Assembly: GCA_002320815.1 (NCBI GenBank)
Contig: DCLA01000039.1
Coordinates: 130,166-194,165, forward strand
DNA: 64,000 bases
Direction of reading: 5' to 3'
DNA from: Myxococcales bacterium UBA1660
GTDB taxonomy: Bacteria > Myxococcota_A > Polyangia > Polyangiales > Houyiibacteriaceae
Below, one piece after another: positions 49,460-59,006 of the stretch. A program made the position numbers and the translations under genes. The stretch's first letter is position 1; each line of letters opens with the position of its first letter. A model generated the notes under the pieces. That model made no database searches. It was not told the origin of the DNA and was given only the letters and a program-made list of their open reading frames with translations.

Positions 49460-51145
49460 TCAGAGGAGGACGACTCCGCCCTCCGGGGGAACGACGATGT
49501 ACACGTTGCGGGAATCGAGGTCCGCGACCCCGTTGCCCACGACGATGATCCGGGCGCGGTGGATCTCGGCGGTCTCCGGCGTGGGACGCACGTCGTTCCA
49601 GAAGTCGATGGTGAAGTCGACGTCGGTGCCGGGAATCACCCCGTAGAACGTGGTGGTGTCCTTGCTGGCGTAGCCGACGCCGGCCGCGCCGCCCATGTAG
49701 CCCTCGAGGGGAACGATGGCCTTGATGAACCGGGTGGCGTCGAACTCGTCCGGGTTGCCCGCGACGTTCTCGGTCCGGGTGCTCACGTCCTGCGGAGTAC
49801 CGCCCACCAAGTCGCTGACGGCGTTGACGACCGCGGTACCCAAGCCGGAGCCGTCGGGGCTGATGTCGAAGACCAGCGGGTTTCCGGAGGAGTCCACCGT
49901 GCCGGTGTCCCGCGCGACGGCCTCGTAGTCGTCCCGGCCGCTGAGCATCGACCACACCGGGAGCACGCGGGCGCCGATGGCGGTGAGCGCTGCGACGGTG
50001 TCCGCGTAGGAGGGCGCCCCGAAGCTGTAGGTGTCGTTGTTCCCGTAGTCGTTGTGCCAGGAGGCGTCACCGAAGAGCAGGATGATCGGCAGGGCACCCG
50101 GGCGGAAGCAGGGGTAGCCCCGTCGCTCGCCCATCTCGTCGAGGACCGGGGGACAGGTCTGCCCGGGGATGCTCCCCGAGGGCCAGCTCAGGCCCATACC
50201 CGTAGCGGTGGCGTAGAGCGCCGGCCCGTAGGACTCGGCGATGTCCGAGCCGCCGTGGCACGGGAGCCCCTCGACGGCCTCGAGGATGTCCGGACGCCCA
50301 TTGGGTCCAGGCGTGAGGGAGCCGATGGCGGTGCCGCAGCTCGTCGCGCTGGTCGAGACGCTCCAGGAGCCGGTGTCCCGGTCGGGCGGGGCGATCTCCT
50401 GCAGCAGGTAGAAGGGCAGATCGTTGCCCGCGCCGTAGCTGGCGTAGGGGTAGTCGTCCATGCCGCCCGCGCCGAACTGCACGTTGGGGATGGCCGCCTG
50501 GATGCCGGGGATGATCGTGTCGACCAGCCCGGTGATCAGGTTGGTGCGCTCCTGGCCCATCGACCCGGTCATGTCGACGAGGAAGAAGACATCGGCGACG
50601 CTGATGTTGGTGTCGAAGCGGAGGGTCCGCTCCTCGCGGTCCCCGTTGTACGGGAGGATCACGAAGAAGTCGTCGGGCGCGATCGTGCTCGCGGGGTCCA
50701 GCGGGTCGGTGCCGGTGCCCTCGACTTCGCCGAGGTCGGTCACGCCGTCGTCGTCGGAGTCGCGGTCCCGCGGGTCGGTGCCGACCTCGACTTCGCGAGC
50801 ATCCGGCAGGCCATCGTTGTCGCTGTCGAGGTCCAGGAAGTCGGGCGTCCCGTCGGCGTCGCTGTCGGCCGGGATGCACGGATCGATGCCGGCCTCGTCG
50901 ACGTCGAGGATCCCGTCCCCGTCGGAGTCCGGATCCTGGTCGTTGGGGATCCCGTCCCCGTCGCTGTCCTCGCTGGTCTCCCAGTCGTCCGCGATGCCGT
51001 CGCCGTCGGAGTCGGTGCCGTCACACGAGGGGCCCACGTCGGAGCCGACTCGGGTGCCACCGTCGCCTCGACGCGTGGGGGACGCGGTCCCGGGTTCACA
51101 ACCGAGCCCGAGGCCCAGGATCAAGACTAGTGAAGTGAAGCGCAT
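49460..51145 (-). CDS. TSP3-repeat and von Willebrand A-like lipoprotein (copy 1)
   Basis: This 561-residue protein has a lipoprotein signal (LVLILGLGLGC). About 40-180 holds thrombospondin type-3-like Ca-binding repeats (DSDGDGIADDWE, DSDGDGIPNDQDPDSDGDGI). A von Willebrand A-like domain follows (about 210-460) with a MIDAS-like FFLVDMTGSMGQERTNLI and VQFGAGGMDDYPY. The C-terminal beta domain has FYGVIPGTDVDFTIDFWNDVRP and ends with a PPEG motif. It is probably surface-exposed and binds calcium. It is a paralogue of 55488-57320. ATG 51145 is chosen for the signal. Its role is unknown. Confidence 0.88.
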   Translation of the reverse strand: MRFTSLVLILGLGLGCEPGTASPTRRGDGGTRVGSDVGPSCDGTDSDGDGIADDWETSEDSDGDGIPNDQDPDSDGDGILDVDEAGIDPCIPADSDADGTPDFLDLDSDNDGLPDAREVEVGTDPRDRDSDDDGVTDLGEVEGTGTDPLDPASTIAPDDFFVILPYNGDREERTLRFDTNISVADVFFLVDMTGSMGQERTNLITGLVDTIIPGIQAAIPNVQFGAGGMDDYPYASYGAGNDLPFYLLQEIAPPDRDTGSWSVSTSATSCGTAIGSLTPGPNGRPDILEAVEGLPCHGGSDIAESYGPALYATATGMGLSWPSGSIPGQTCPPVLDEMGERRGYPCFRPGALPIILLFGDASWHNDYGNNDTYSFGAPSYADTVAALTAIGARVLPVWSMLSGRDDYEAVARDTGTVDSSGNPLVFDISPDGSGLGTAVVNAVSDLVGGTPQDVSTRTENVAGNPDEFDATRFIKAIVPLEGYMGGAAGVGYASKDTTTFYGVIPGTDVDFTIDFWNDVRPTPETAEIHRARIIVVGNGVADLDSRNVYIVVPPEGGVVLL

Positions 51146-51271
51146 GCGACTTTGCCCTTGTATCAGATTCGTGGCGGGGGGATGAGTTCGGCGCGCCGGA
51201 CCTGGCGCCGGACCGCTCGAGACCCCGGCGGGCGGGGCTGCGCAACGATCGCACAGCAACCTCGCAAGAAC

Positions 51272-51286
51272 TGGTCCACAGGACCA
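51272..51286 (-). terminator. Possible terminator after the NRPS gene
   Basis: The hairpin TGGTCC-TGT-GGACCA (minus strand) is followed by GTTCTT, about 80 bp past the NRPS stop and 127 bp before the next gene's start. The stem is short, so the call is weak. Confidence 0.4.
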
Positions 51287-51367
51287 TTCCTCAATGATTC
51301 CATGGCGAACGAGCTTCACGCGTCCAGCCAGAGCGGGGTCTGACGACCCCTCACCCGTGCGAATCAG

Positions 51368-54300
51368 TCACGATCCCGTCACGTGGGGTGTGACGGGAGG
51401 TCCGGTGGGCGAGCGATCGTCCCCTTGGAGGCGCCGGGTGAGGTCGCGCGCGATGGTCTCGACGGCCGGACGCTCGAGGATCCCGGTGTGCGTCCCGGGC
51501 ACGTCCACCACCTCCACCTCGCGGGCGAACGGAGCCCAGCCCAGGGCGGCCTCTCGGTAGGCCCGGCCGTAGTAGACCTCTCGGGTCGCCCGGTAGAGCA
51601 CGACGGGGACGTCGACCGACTCGATGGTGTAGGCCATCGCTGCTTCGTGGTTCCGGCGCATCACGAGCTGCACCCGGTCGTGGTGATCGAGCTCCCGCCC
51701 CATCCACTTCCCGGTCGACGCCCAGAGCTCCTCGAAGCGGTCCCGCACCAGGTCGGCGCGCCGGCGCAGGCGGGATCGCACGTGGTCCAGACCGTGCCGA
51801 CGTAGCTCCTCGATGTGGGCCTGCACCCGCTCCAAGGTCCCTGGACTCGCTTCCGGGCCGAGGCAGTCGAAGAAGACGAGTCGCACGTCGGCTCCCCGGA
51901 GCCGCAGTAGCCGCGCCATCTCCCAGGCGACCACGCCCGCGAGGGAGACCGCGGCGAGGTAGTAGGGACCCTGCGGGCGCGACCGGAGGAGCTCGTCGAG
52001 GTAGAGGTTCGCGAGCTCGTCGACCTGGGTAGGGTGGTCGTCCTCGGCGCCCGGGAGGACCGGCGACGCCAGCCCCAGCACGGGCCGTTCGGGTCCCATC
52101 GACTCGGACAGGGGCCGGTAGAAGCAAAGCCCTTCTCCGAGCACGTGGACGCCGTAGAGCGGGACCCGACCCGCCGCGCCGGAACACACCGGGATCACGC
52201 GACCGCTCGGCGCCGGGGGCCAGCTGCGGCGCTCGAGGCTCGCCGCGAGGGCGCTCACCGTGCGAAGCCGATAGACGTCCACCACGCGGGTGGTCGCCCC
52301 CATCTCCTCCTGCAGGCGCCGCACGACGCGCATGGCCACCAGCGAGCTGCCGCCGAGGTCGAAGAAGTCGTCGGTCGCGCCCACCGTGGGGAGGCCGACC
52401 TCGTCGGCGAGGATGCGCGCCACCTCGCGCTCGAGGGGAGTCCGCGGCGGGACCCCCTCCCCGGTGGGCATCTCGATGTCCGGGAGCGCCGCGCGATCGA
52501 CCTTTCCGGCCGGCGTCGAGGGCAACATCGACACTCGAGCGACGGCGGCGGGGACGGCGTGAGGGGGCAAGCACGCCGCCAGCGTTCGCCGGAGCTCCGC
52601 GAGGTCGATCGAGGCGCCCACTCGAGGGACGACGTGGGCCACGAGCTCCACCGACCCGTGCCGCACCCGGGGGCTCACCACCGCTCGCCCGATCCCCTCG
52701 AGGCTCTCCAGGACGGCCTCGACCTCACCGAGCTCCACCCGGTGGCCGCGGACCTGGACCTGCGAGTCCAGGCGCCCATGGATGGTCAGCAGGCCGTCCC
52801 GGCGCAGTCGAACGCGGTCTCCCGTTCGGTAGAAGCGGCGCCCCTCCCGCTCGACGAAACGTTCCCGCTCCAGCGCCGGCCGATCGAGGTAGCCCGCCGC
52901 GACCATGGGGCCGCCGACCCACAGCTCCCCGGCGATGCCCACCGGCAGCGGCATCCCTCGGTCGTCGACGATGCGCGCCTCGACGCCGGCCGCGGGCCGG
53001 CCGATGGGGACCGTCGCGTCGGGGTCGCGCTCGACGCGGTGGGTGGTGGCGAAGATGGTGGTCTCCGTCGGCCCATACTCGTTGACGAGCGCGACACCGG
53101 GGAGGAGCCGGCGGTGCTCCCGGGCCACGCTGGGCGGCAGGGACTCGCCCCCCACGATCACCACCCGCGCGGCGACCGCGTCGTGGAGCTCCCGCGCGAG
53201 GAGCTCGCCGTGGGTGCTCGGCGGTAGGTCGACGTGCGTCGGGGCCCAGGCGCGCATCCGCTCCGCGACCGCCGCGGGGTCGCGCCGCACGGTGCCGGGC
53301 GCGAGCTCGACCGCCGCGCCGTGGGCGAGGCCCCACCAGAGCCCCGCCGCCGCCGAATCGAAGGCCAGCGAGTGGACCACGAAGACCCGCTCCGGTGGCT
53401 CCGGGTAGGCGGAGGCACGCGCGACCAGCTGGGCGGCGAGGTTCCCGTCGGAGACCCGGACGCCCTTGGGGCGCCCGGTCGAGCCGGAGGTGAAGACGAT
53501 GTAGAAGATGTCCTCGGGCCGGCGATCGAGCGGGGGCGCCACGCCGTCGAGCTCGTCGAGGGCGACTCCGCCGGTCCCGAGCACCAGGGGAGCCCCGACG
53601 TCTTCGAGGATCTCGTCCACGCGAGAGGCCGGCAGCTCGCCGTCGACCGGGACGTAGGCGGCCCCGGCGCGGAGGACGGCGAGCGCGCCGACCACCAACG
53701 CGTCGGGCGCGTCGATGCGGAGCGGGACCCGGTGACCTCGAGCCACCCCCCGAGCACGCAGCCCGCCGGCGATGCGCCCCGCGCGTTCCCAGAGATCCGC
53801 GTACGAGACCGAGCTCCCCTGGAGCGCGATCGCATCCGGTCGTTCACGCACCCGCTGGGCGACGAGGTCCAGCACCGGCGGCGCAGCCTCGATGGCTTCG
53901 CCCCGGCACTCCGCGATCAGCGCGCGGTCGCGCTCCGGGACCAGGTCGAGCGTGGCGATCGGCTGGTCGATGTCCCGCGCCATCCGTTGCGCGAAGACCT
54001 CCAGGTGATGGGCGATGGTCTCCAGGGCGTGCTCGTCGCAACCCCCGTCGCTCTCGAGGAAGGGCTCGCCGGTGACGTCGAGCACCAGCGGTGCCGCGCC
54101 TCCGCCGGGCGCCGCGCGAACCACCACGCCCATCGGTACCAGACCCCCGGGGCGCCCCGTGGCCCGGCGGAGCGCGTCGAGGGCCAGACTCCCTCGAGCC
54201 TCGACCCGCGCGAGCTCCCGGTCGAGCCACTCCGCCCACTCGGCGACGCTGGCGTCGAGGTTCGGCCCGCCGAGCGGGACCCAGGGCGCGTACGCGCGAC

Positions 54301-55432
54301 CGTCGGCCGCCGCCTGCCCGGGTCCGCGAAAGGCCACCGTCGACGGGTCCGGACCGACCGCGAGCCGGCGCGCGTGGGCCATGACGACCAACGTCGCCGC
54401 GTGCACCGCTCCCCGACCCAGGCGATCGGCGAGGGCCTGCAGCGCCGTCGCCATCGCGGGCGACCGATGGCGGCGAGCCCGGCCGGACCGGCCATCGGCC
54501 ATCGGATGGCGGAAGCCGCCGCGGGCCCAGCGCCGTAGCCAGAACGCCTCGTGGGGACCGCTCCGGCGATCGAGGTCCACGAGCTCCGGCGCAGGTCCGG
54601 TGGCGATGGCGCCGGCGAGAGGACGTACCGGGAGCCCGTCCATGCCCTCGAGCGCGACCAAGGTGAGAGGCCCGGTGGCCGTCTCCAGCACCGGGCCGGT
54701 CCCGCGCCCGATGGCGGCCGCGCGGACGACGAGCACCTCTCCGTCCACGATCGCCCGGGCAGCCCCGAGGGCGTTGGGCGAAGGACCGAGGTCGAGGGCC
54801 CGCACGGTCCGCTCCAGGTCCTCGGCGCTCATGGCCGAGTCGAGGAAGCCTCCGGCGGGCGGCCGGTCCCGCCGACCCCGGTAGGTCCCACCCGGGGGCT
54901 GGGGCCGCGACCCGAGCTCCCCATCGGCGCAGGCGGCGACGAGCTCCTCGAACGCGAGGAGCCCGGTCTCGAAGCACTTGGCGCTGAGGGTGCTGCCCCG
55001 TTCGTCGGCCTCCACCGGGACCTCGCGCTGGAGGAGGATGGCGCCGGTGTCGATGCCTTCGTCGATCGCGTGGAAGGTGATCCCGTGCCGAGTCCGGCCC
55101 TCGAGGATGGACCAGCTGCAGGCGTTCAACCCTGCGAGGTCCGGGAGCAGCGAGTCGTGATAGTTCACCGCCCGCTCGCGCACGCCTCGGAGGACGTCGC
55201 TCCGAAGCAGGAAGGGGTTGTCGACGCTGAAGAGGAAGTCGACCGGCGTCTCCGCCAGGAGCGCCGCCAAATCCCGCGGCGCCGCCACGTGGGGAAGCCC
55301 GCGCGCAGCGGCGAATGCGGCCAGGGAACCGTCGGGGGAACAGAGCACCGTCGGCCGGAGACGCTCGCTGGCGAGCTCCGCGCAGCGAAGCGCGAAGCCA
55401 CCGCGACCGACGACGGCGCAGGTCTTCCCCAT
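51368..55432 (-). CDS. Single-module NRPS: formyltransferase, partial condensation, adenylation, carrier, thioesterase
   Basis: This 1354-residue enzyme begins with a formyltransferase domain (about 1-185, with NYHDSLLPDLAGLNACSW, GITFHAIDEGIDTGAILLQ, keeping the Asn-His-Asp triad) and its C-terminal subdomain (about 190-290). About 300-530 looks like the second half of a condensation domain with no HHxxxDG. The adenylation domain (about 535-1010) has FTSGSTGRPKGV, VNEYGPTETTI, GELWVGGPMVAAGY, YRTGDRVRLRRDGLL and PAGKVDRAAL; the carrier's FFDLGGSSLVA (about 1060) holds the phosphopantetheine Ser; the thioesterase (about 1110-1340) has AAVSLAGVVAWEMA and GTHTGIL. It could activate, formylate and release one amino acid derivative. 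The product is unknown. The protein lies 55 bp after a TSP3 lipoprotein gene. Confidence 0.9.
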   Translation of the reverse strand: MGKTCAVVGRGGFALRCAELASERLRPTVLCSPDGSLAAFAAARGLPHVAAPRDLAALLAETPVDFLFSVDNPFLLRSDVLRGVRERAVNYHDSLLPDLAGLNACSWSILEGRTRHGITFHAIDEGIDTGAILLQREVPVEADERGSTLSAKCFETGLLAFEELVAACADGELGSRPQPPGGTYRGRRDRPPAGGFLDSAMSAEDLERTVRALDLGPSPNALGAARAIVDGEVLVVRAAAIGRGTGPVLETATGPLTLVALEGMDGLPVRPLAGAIATGPAPELVDLDRRSGPHEAFWLRRWARGGFRHPMADGRSGRARRHRSPAMATALQALADRLGRGAVHAATLVVMAHARRLAVGPDPSTVAFRGPGQAAADGRAYAPWVPLGGPNLDASVAEWAEWLDRELARVEARGSLALDALRRATGRPGGLVPMGVVVRAAPGGGAAPLVLDVTGEPFLESDGGCDEHALETIAHHLEVFAQRMARDIDQPIATLDLVPERDRALIAECRGEAIEAAPPVLDLVAQRVRERPDAIALQGSSVSYADLWERAGRIAGGLRARGVARGHRVPLRIDAPDALVVGALAVLRAGAAYVPVDGELPASRVDEILEDVGAPLVLGTGGVALDELDGVAPPLDRRPEDIFYIVFTSGSTGRPKGVRVSDGNLAAQLVARASAYPEPPERVFVVHSLAFDSAAAGLWWGLAHGAAVELAPGTVRRDPAAVAERMRAWAPTHVDLPPSTHGELLARELHDAVAARVVIVGGESLPPSVAREHRRLLPGVALVNEYGPTETTIFATTHRVERDPDATVPIGRPAAGVEARIVDDRGMPLPVGIAGELWVGGPMVAAGYLDRPALERERFVEREGRRFYRTGDRVRLRRDGLLTIHGRLDSQVQVRGHRVELGEVEAVLESLEGIGRAVVSPRVRHGSVELVAHVVPRVGASIDLAELRRTLAACLPPHAVPAAVARVSMLPSTPAGKVDRAALPDIEMPTGEGVPPRTPLEREVARILADEVGLPTVGATDDFFDLGGSSLVAMRVVRRLQEEMGATTRVVDVYRLRTVSALAASLERRSWPPAPSGRVIPVCSGAAGRVPLYGVHVLGEGLCFYRPLSESMGPERPVLGLASPVLPGAEDDHPTQVDELANLYLDELLRSRPQGPYYLAAVSLAGVVAWEMARLLRLRGADVRLVFFDCLGPEASPGTLERVQAHIEELRRHGLDHVRSRLRRRADLVRDRFEELWASTGKWMGRELDHHDRVQLVMRRNHEAAMAYTIESVDVPVVLYRATREVYYGRAYREAALGWAPFAREVEVVDVPGTHTGILERPAVETIARDLTRRLQGDDRSPTGPPVTPHVTGS

Positions 55433-55487
55433 CCGCCCATTGTGGACGAAGTGCCCCCACCGGCGCCTCCCCCAAATGGGCGATGCG

Positions 55488-57320
55488 TCAGAGTATCGGA
55501 GCGCCCCGAAATGCGGGTATCACCACGTAGACGGCGCGGGTGTCCAGGACCGGGCCACCATCCCCTCGGACGTCGACGAAGGCGATGAAGACCTGAGCCC
55601 GCCGCTCGCTCGGTCGCACGTCGTTGGCGAAGGTGATCCGGAAGGTCACCTCGGTGCCGGGGAGCACGTCGAGGAATCGCTCGGCGTCGAGCCCGCCGAC
55701 CGCGTCCATGGCCGCGCCGGACCAGCAGGGGTCGGTCGGCGGCGCGGCCAGACAGGCGGGCGTTCGCCCGACCACGAAGGCCCGCGCGTCCACCGCGTCC
55801 GCGGGGTCGTCCCGGACGGCGGTGGACACGTCGAGCGGGACCCGCTCGAGCACCGCGCCGATGGCCTCGACGACGGTGGACGCGAAGACCTCGTCGTCGG
55901 CCCCGCCGTCGGCGAGGTCGTAGACCAGCGGGTCCCCGGCGATGTCCACGGCCCCGGTCGCGCGCGCGGTCTCCTGCATGAAGAAGCAGGGGGTGCGACC
56001 TCCGGATCCCTCGCGGCCTTCGCACCGGGTCATGTCGGTGTTGATGCCCACGTACTTCGCCCCGCGCTCGTTCATGGTGGCGACCACGTCGCTCCAGGCG
56101 AGGGTCCCCGGCGCGATCCCGGTGTAGTCCGGACAGCTCGTTCGGTCCTCGCCCGGTGGGCCCTGGTGCGAGCAGAAGTCGGTGAAGTGGAGGATCACCG
56201 CCAGGGCGTCGTCCCGGAAACAGGGCGCGCCCCATCCCTCGCTGCACGCGCTGGCCAGGCGCGGCAGCGAGTGGGTGCCGCCGTCCACGTGGGTCCAGCT
56301 CCCGCCCTCCCCGCTGACCACCTGGAAGAGCGCCTCCGTCGCGGCCTCCGGTCCGTCGCCGCCGTCGTGGAGCGCCATGGCGTCGAAGGCGGCGCGGACG
56401 TCGTCGGCTCGGCCCGCGGGCAGCAGCGCCGTCCCCAGTCGGAACACGGCGTCGCTCGGCGCGCCGTAGCCACCGAAGGGGAAGTCCTCGTGCTGACCGG
56501 CGCCGAAGCGCACGTCGGCCAGGGTCTCGGTGCTGCGCGCGACGAGGCCGGTCTCGGGCGTCGCCACCGTGGCCCGGATGCGCCCGAGCTCGGCGCCCAT
56601 GCTCGAGGTGGTGTCCATCAGGAAGAAGAGGTCCGCCGAGCGCACGGTGGTGGTGAACGCCAGGTCCTCCTGCACGGGGTCGCCTTCGAAGGGCAGGACG
56701 ACGTAGAAGTCCTCGTCGGGGATCCCGCAGGCGGGATCCGTCGCGCAGCTGCAGGCCTCCGGGACCGGCGGGCTCGAGACCTCCGGCGGACACTCGAGCC
56801 GCTCCCGAGCGATCTCCACCAGGTCCGGGTAGCCGTCCGAGTCGGTGTCTTCGAGGGTGGAGTTGGTCCCGTGGATGGCCTCGTCCATGTCCGACGCTCC
56901 GTCGTCGTCGCTGTCGAGATCCCGGTAGGCCGGCACCCCGTCCCGGTCGACGTCGCTGGTGCCCTCGAGGGCGTCCGGGACCTCGTCGTCGTCGCTGTCC
57001 AGGTCGAGGAAGTCGGGCGTCCCGTCGCCGTCGGTGTCGATGGGCGGCGTGGTGCAGTCGATGTCGCCCGCCTCGACCTGGTCGAGGATCCCGTCGCCGT
57101 CGGAGTCCGGGTCCATGGAGTTGGGGATCCCGTCGCCGTCGGGGTCCCCGTCGCCCTCGTCTTCGTCCGAGATGCGATCGCCGTCGGCGTCCGGCGCACA
57201 GGTCACGGGACGTTCGGCGTCGGCGCCCCCGTCGGCCATCCGCGCGGGCGGCGGTCCGCAATCGCACGCCCCCAGCACGACGAACAGGGCCCAGAAGCGC
57301 AGGGTCGAGGTTTGGATCAT
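55488..57320 (-). CDS. TSP3-repeat and von Willebrand A-like lipoprotein (copy 2)
   Basis: This 610-residue protein has a lipoprotein signal (ALFVVLGAC). TSP3-like repeats (about 40-165: DADGDRISDEDEGDGDPDGDGI, DTDGDGTPDFLDLDSDDDE) precede a Cys-rich spacer (CSCATDPAC) and a von Willebrand A-like domain with FFLMDTTSSMGAELGRI (about 235) and DVRFGAGQHEDFPFGGYG. The C-terminal domain has FLDVLPGTEVTFRITFANDVRP. Order and motifs match 49460-51145, so these are paralogues on either side of the NRPS gene. It starts 16 bp after spoVR on the same strand. Function unknown; Ca-binding surface role is likely. Confidence 0.88.
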   Translation of the reverse strand: MIQTSTLRFWALFVVLGACDCGPPPARMADGGADAERPVTCAPDADGDRISDEDEGDGDPDGDGIPNSMDPDSDGDGILDQVEAGDIDCTTPPIDTDGDGTPDFLDLDSDDDEVPDALEGTSDVDRDGVPAYRDLDSDDDGASDMDEAIHGTNSTLEDTDSDGYPDLVEIARERLECPPEVSSPPVPEACSCATDPACGIPDEDFYVVLPFEGDPVQEDLAFTTTVRSADLFFLMDTTSSMGAELGRIRATVATPETGLVARSTETLADVRFGAGQHEDFPFGGYGAPSDAVFRLGTALLPAGRADDVRAAFDAMALHDGGDGPEAATEALFQVVSGEGGSWTHVDGGTHSLPRLASACSEGWGAPCFRDDALAVILHFTDFCSHQGPPGEDRTSCPDYTGIAPGTLAWSDVVATMNERGAKYVGINTDMTRCEGREGSGGRTPCFFMQETARATGAVDIAGDPLVYDLADGGADDEVFASTVVEAIGAVLERVPLDVSTAVRDDPADAVDARAFVVGRTPACLAAPPTDPCWSGAAMDAVGGLDAERFLDVLPGTEVTFRITFANDVRPSERRAQVFIAFVDVRGDGGPVLDTRAVYVVIPAFRGAPIL

Positions 57321-57336
57321 CGCCGCTCGCGCGCGG

Positions 57337-58878
57337 TCAGCGCGGCTTCTGCGTGTGGTCCGTTCCGTCGAAGCGGAGCGCCGTGGGCTTCTTCTCCACG
57401 ATGGTGTGGAGCTCGACGGGACGCCGCCAGAGCCGAACGATCGCTCGCATCACCTCACGGGCCCAGTCGATGCGGAGATCGATGCCCTGGTGCTCGTGCT
57501 CCAGCAGGAGCTCGCCACGGTTGTTGTGGTTCGCGTCCAGGACCCGGATGAAGGGGTTGCCCGCGTTGGTGAGCTGGAAGAGGAGCTTCTTCTTCACCTC
57601 TTCGAACTGACGCGTCTCGATCTCCCAGCGATCGTTCCGCGGGTTGTAGCCGAAGGCGTACATCTTGTGGTCGCGCACGAAGTCCGGCGTGAGGAACTCG
57701 TCGATGAAGGTCACGTCGGTGTAGAGCTTCCGGACCTGGAAGATCTTCTCGCGGCCCATGCCGGTGCGGCGGTCCCAGAGCTGGCGCTCCTCGTAGGAGT
57801 CGCAGTCGTCCCAGTCCTTGCCGAACTGGCCCTTGTTCCACCGCTCTTCGACGTAGCGGTAGAGCTCGACGCCGAGCTTGTAGGGGTTCAGCCGCCCTCC
57901 CGCGGTGGACATGACGCCAGCGTTCCGCTCCGCGTAGTCGATGATCTCCGAGGCGTCGGCCACGCGCTCGGTCATGAGCCGGGAGTGCCAGTAGCTGGCC
58001 CAGCCCTCGTTCATGATCTTCGTCTGCATCTGCGGGAGGAAGTAGTAGGACTCCCGGCGGATGACGTTGAGGATGTCCCGCTCCCAGCGGTCGAGGGGCG
58101 CGTTGCGGACCAGGAAGCCCAGCACGTCGCGGTCCGGTTCCTCCGGGAAACGCTTGGCCTTCTCCTTCTCCTTCTCGATCTTGTCCCGCTGGGCCTGGAC
58201 GAACTCGTCGGGGTTGATGAAGGACTCCATGTAGTCCCGCTCGACCCGGAGCAGCCGCAGCGGCTCCGCCTGCTCCTCGGCCTCTTCGAGCTGCGCGAGG
58301 GGCCCGCTCCGCTCTTCCGGCGGCGCGAAGGGCTTCTGCGGATCGATCAGGTTCTCGAGGCTCAAGCAGGTATCGACGAGCTCCTCGACTCGCTCGATGC
58401 CCACACGGTTGGCCCAGCGTCGGACGATCGACCCATGGTTGGCCATGGTGTCGATCCACTTGCGCACCGGGGTCCCGTCGCGTGGGTCGCGCCCCTGGTC
58501 GGTCACGCCGAAGGCAAAGTTGTTCTTGAAGAAGTCGACGTGACCCAGCACGTGGGCCATCACCAACTTCTGGTCGACCATGCTGTTGCCCTCGAGGAGG
58601 TACGCGATGGCCGGGTTGTTGTTGATGACCAGCTCGTAGATCTTCGAGAGCCCGTACTCGCTGGACTTGGAGAGCTGCTCGAACTCCATGCCGAAGCGCC
58701 AGTGCGGGTAGCGGGTGGGGAAGCCGCCGTAGGCCGCGATCTCGTTGATGCGGTCGTAGCTGAGCACCTCGAAGATGACGGGGAAGAAGTCGAGGCCCAT
58801 CTCCCGGGCGAAGCCCTCGACCCGCTGCTGTTCGTCCCGCAGGTAGCCCGGCAGCCGGGTCTTCATCGCGAACCCCAT
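57337..58878 (-). CDS. spoVR: SpoVR-family protein
   Basis: This 513-residue protein is a full-length SpoVR/YcgB homologue: GLDFFPVIFEVLSYDRINEIAAYGGFP near the N-terminus, YPHWRFGMEFEQL, YELVINNNPAIAYLLEGNS, MAHVLGHVDFFKNN, NEGWASYWHSR and the C-terminal LLLEHEHQGIDLRIDWA. The family is needed for spore cortex formation in Bacillus. In proteobacteria it belongs to a stress trio with PrkA kinase and DUF444 (YeaH), whose member here is at 62232-63341. ATG 58878 follows AAGGGAAGG. A TGATATGCT promoter-like box lies upstream (58906-58917). The presence of a SpoVR homologue in a likely sporulating myxobacterial relative is consistent but not evidence of sporulation. Confidence 0.95.
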   Translation of the reverse strand: MGFAMKTRLPGYLRDEQQRVEGFAREMGLDFFPVIFEVLSYDRINEIAAYGGFPTRYPHWRFGMEFEQLSKSSEYGLSKIYELVINNNPAIAYLLEGNSMVDQKLVMAHVLGHVDFFKNNFAFGVTDQGRDPRDGTPVRKWIDTMANHGSIVRRWANRVGIERVEELVDTCLSLENLIDPQKPFAPPEERSGPLAQLEEAEEQAEPLRLLRVERDYMESFINPDEFVQAQRDKIEKEKEKAKRFPEEPDRDVLGFLVRNAPLDRWERDILNVIRRESYYFLPQMQTKIMNEGWASYWHSRLMTERVADASEIIDYAERNAGVMSTAGGRLNPYKLGVELYRYVEERWNKGQFGKDWDDCDSYEERQLWDRRTGMGREKIFQVRKLYTDVTFIDEFLTPDFVRDHKMYAFGYNPRNDRWEIETRQFEEVKKKLLFQLTNAGNPFIRVLDANHNNRGELLLEHEHQGIDLRIDWAREVMRAIVRLWRRPVELHTIVEKKPTALRFDGTDHTQKPR

Positions 58879-58905
58879 CAGAGGCCTTCCCTTCGCTTCA
58901 TGGGC

Positions 58906-58917
58906 GCAGCATATCAG
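58906..58917 (-). promoter_or_regulatory. Extended -10-like promoter of spoVR
   Basis: The minus strand reads CTGATATGCTGC, with TG-N-TATGCT as an extended -10 box. The predicted start is about 7 bases downstream (near 58902), giving a 24-base leader with AAGGGAAGG. The same 12 bases stand before the DUF444 gene (63346-63357). No clear -35 box was seen. Confidence 0.55.
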
Positions 58918-59006
58918 GGAGCTGGCGCCCCCGCTCCGACCGAGGTCCCATACGGCGTATGACGGGAAGCCGGCGCGGCCGAGCCAACCTCGGTATCCCT
59001 GGGTCC

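Noticed and set aside
49559..51130. 523-codon plus-strand frame opposite the first TSP3 lipoprotein
   Set aside because: Mirror frame of DSDGDG repeats; no family features.
55165..57551. Long frames on both strands (700 and 777 codons) across the second TSP3 lipoprotein
   Set aside because: Arg-rich or Val/Gly-rich shadows of the repeat region; they cross gene boundaries.
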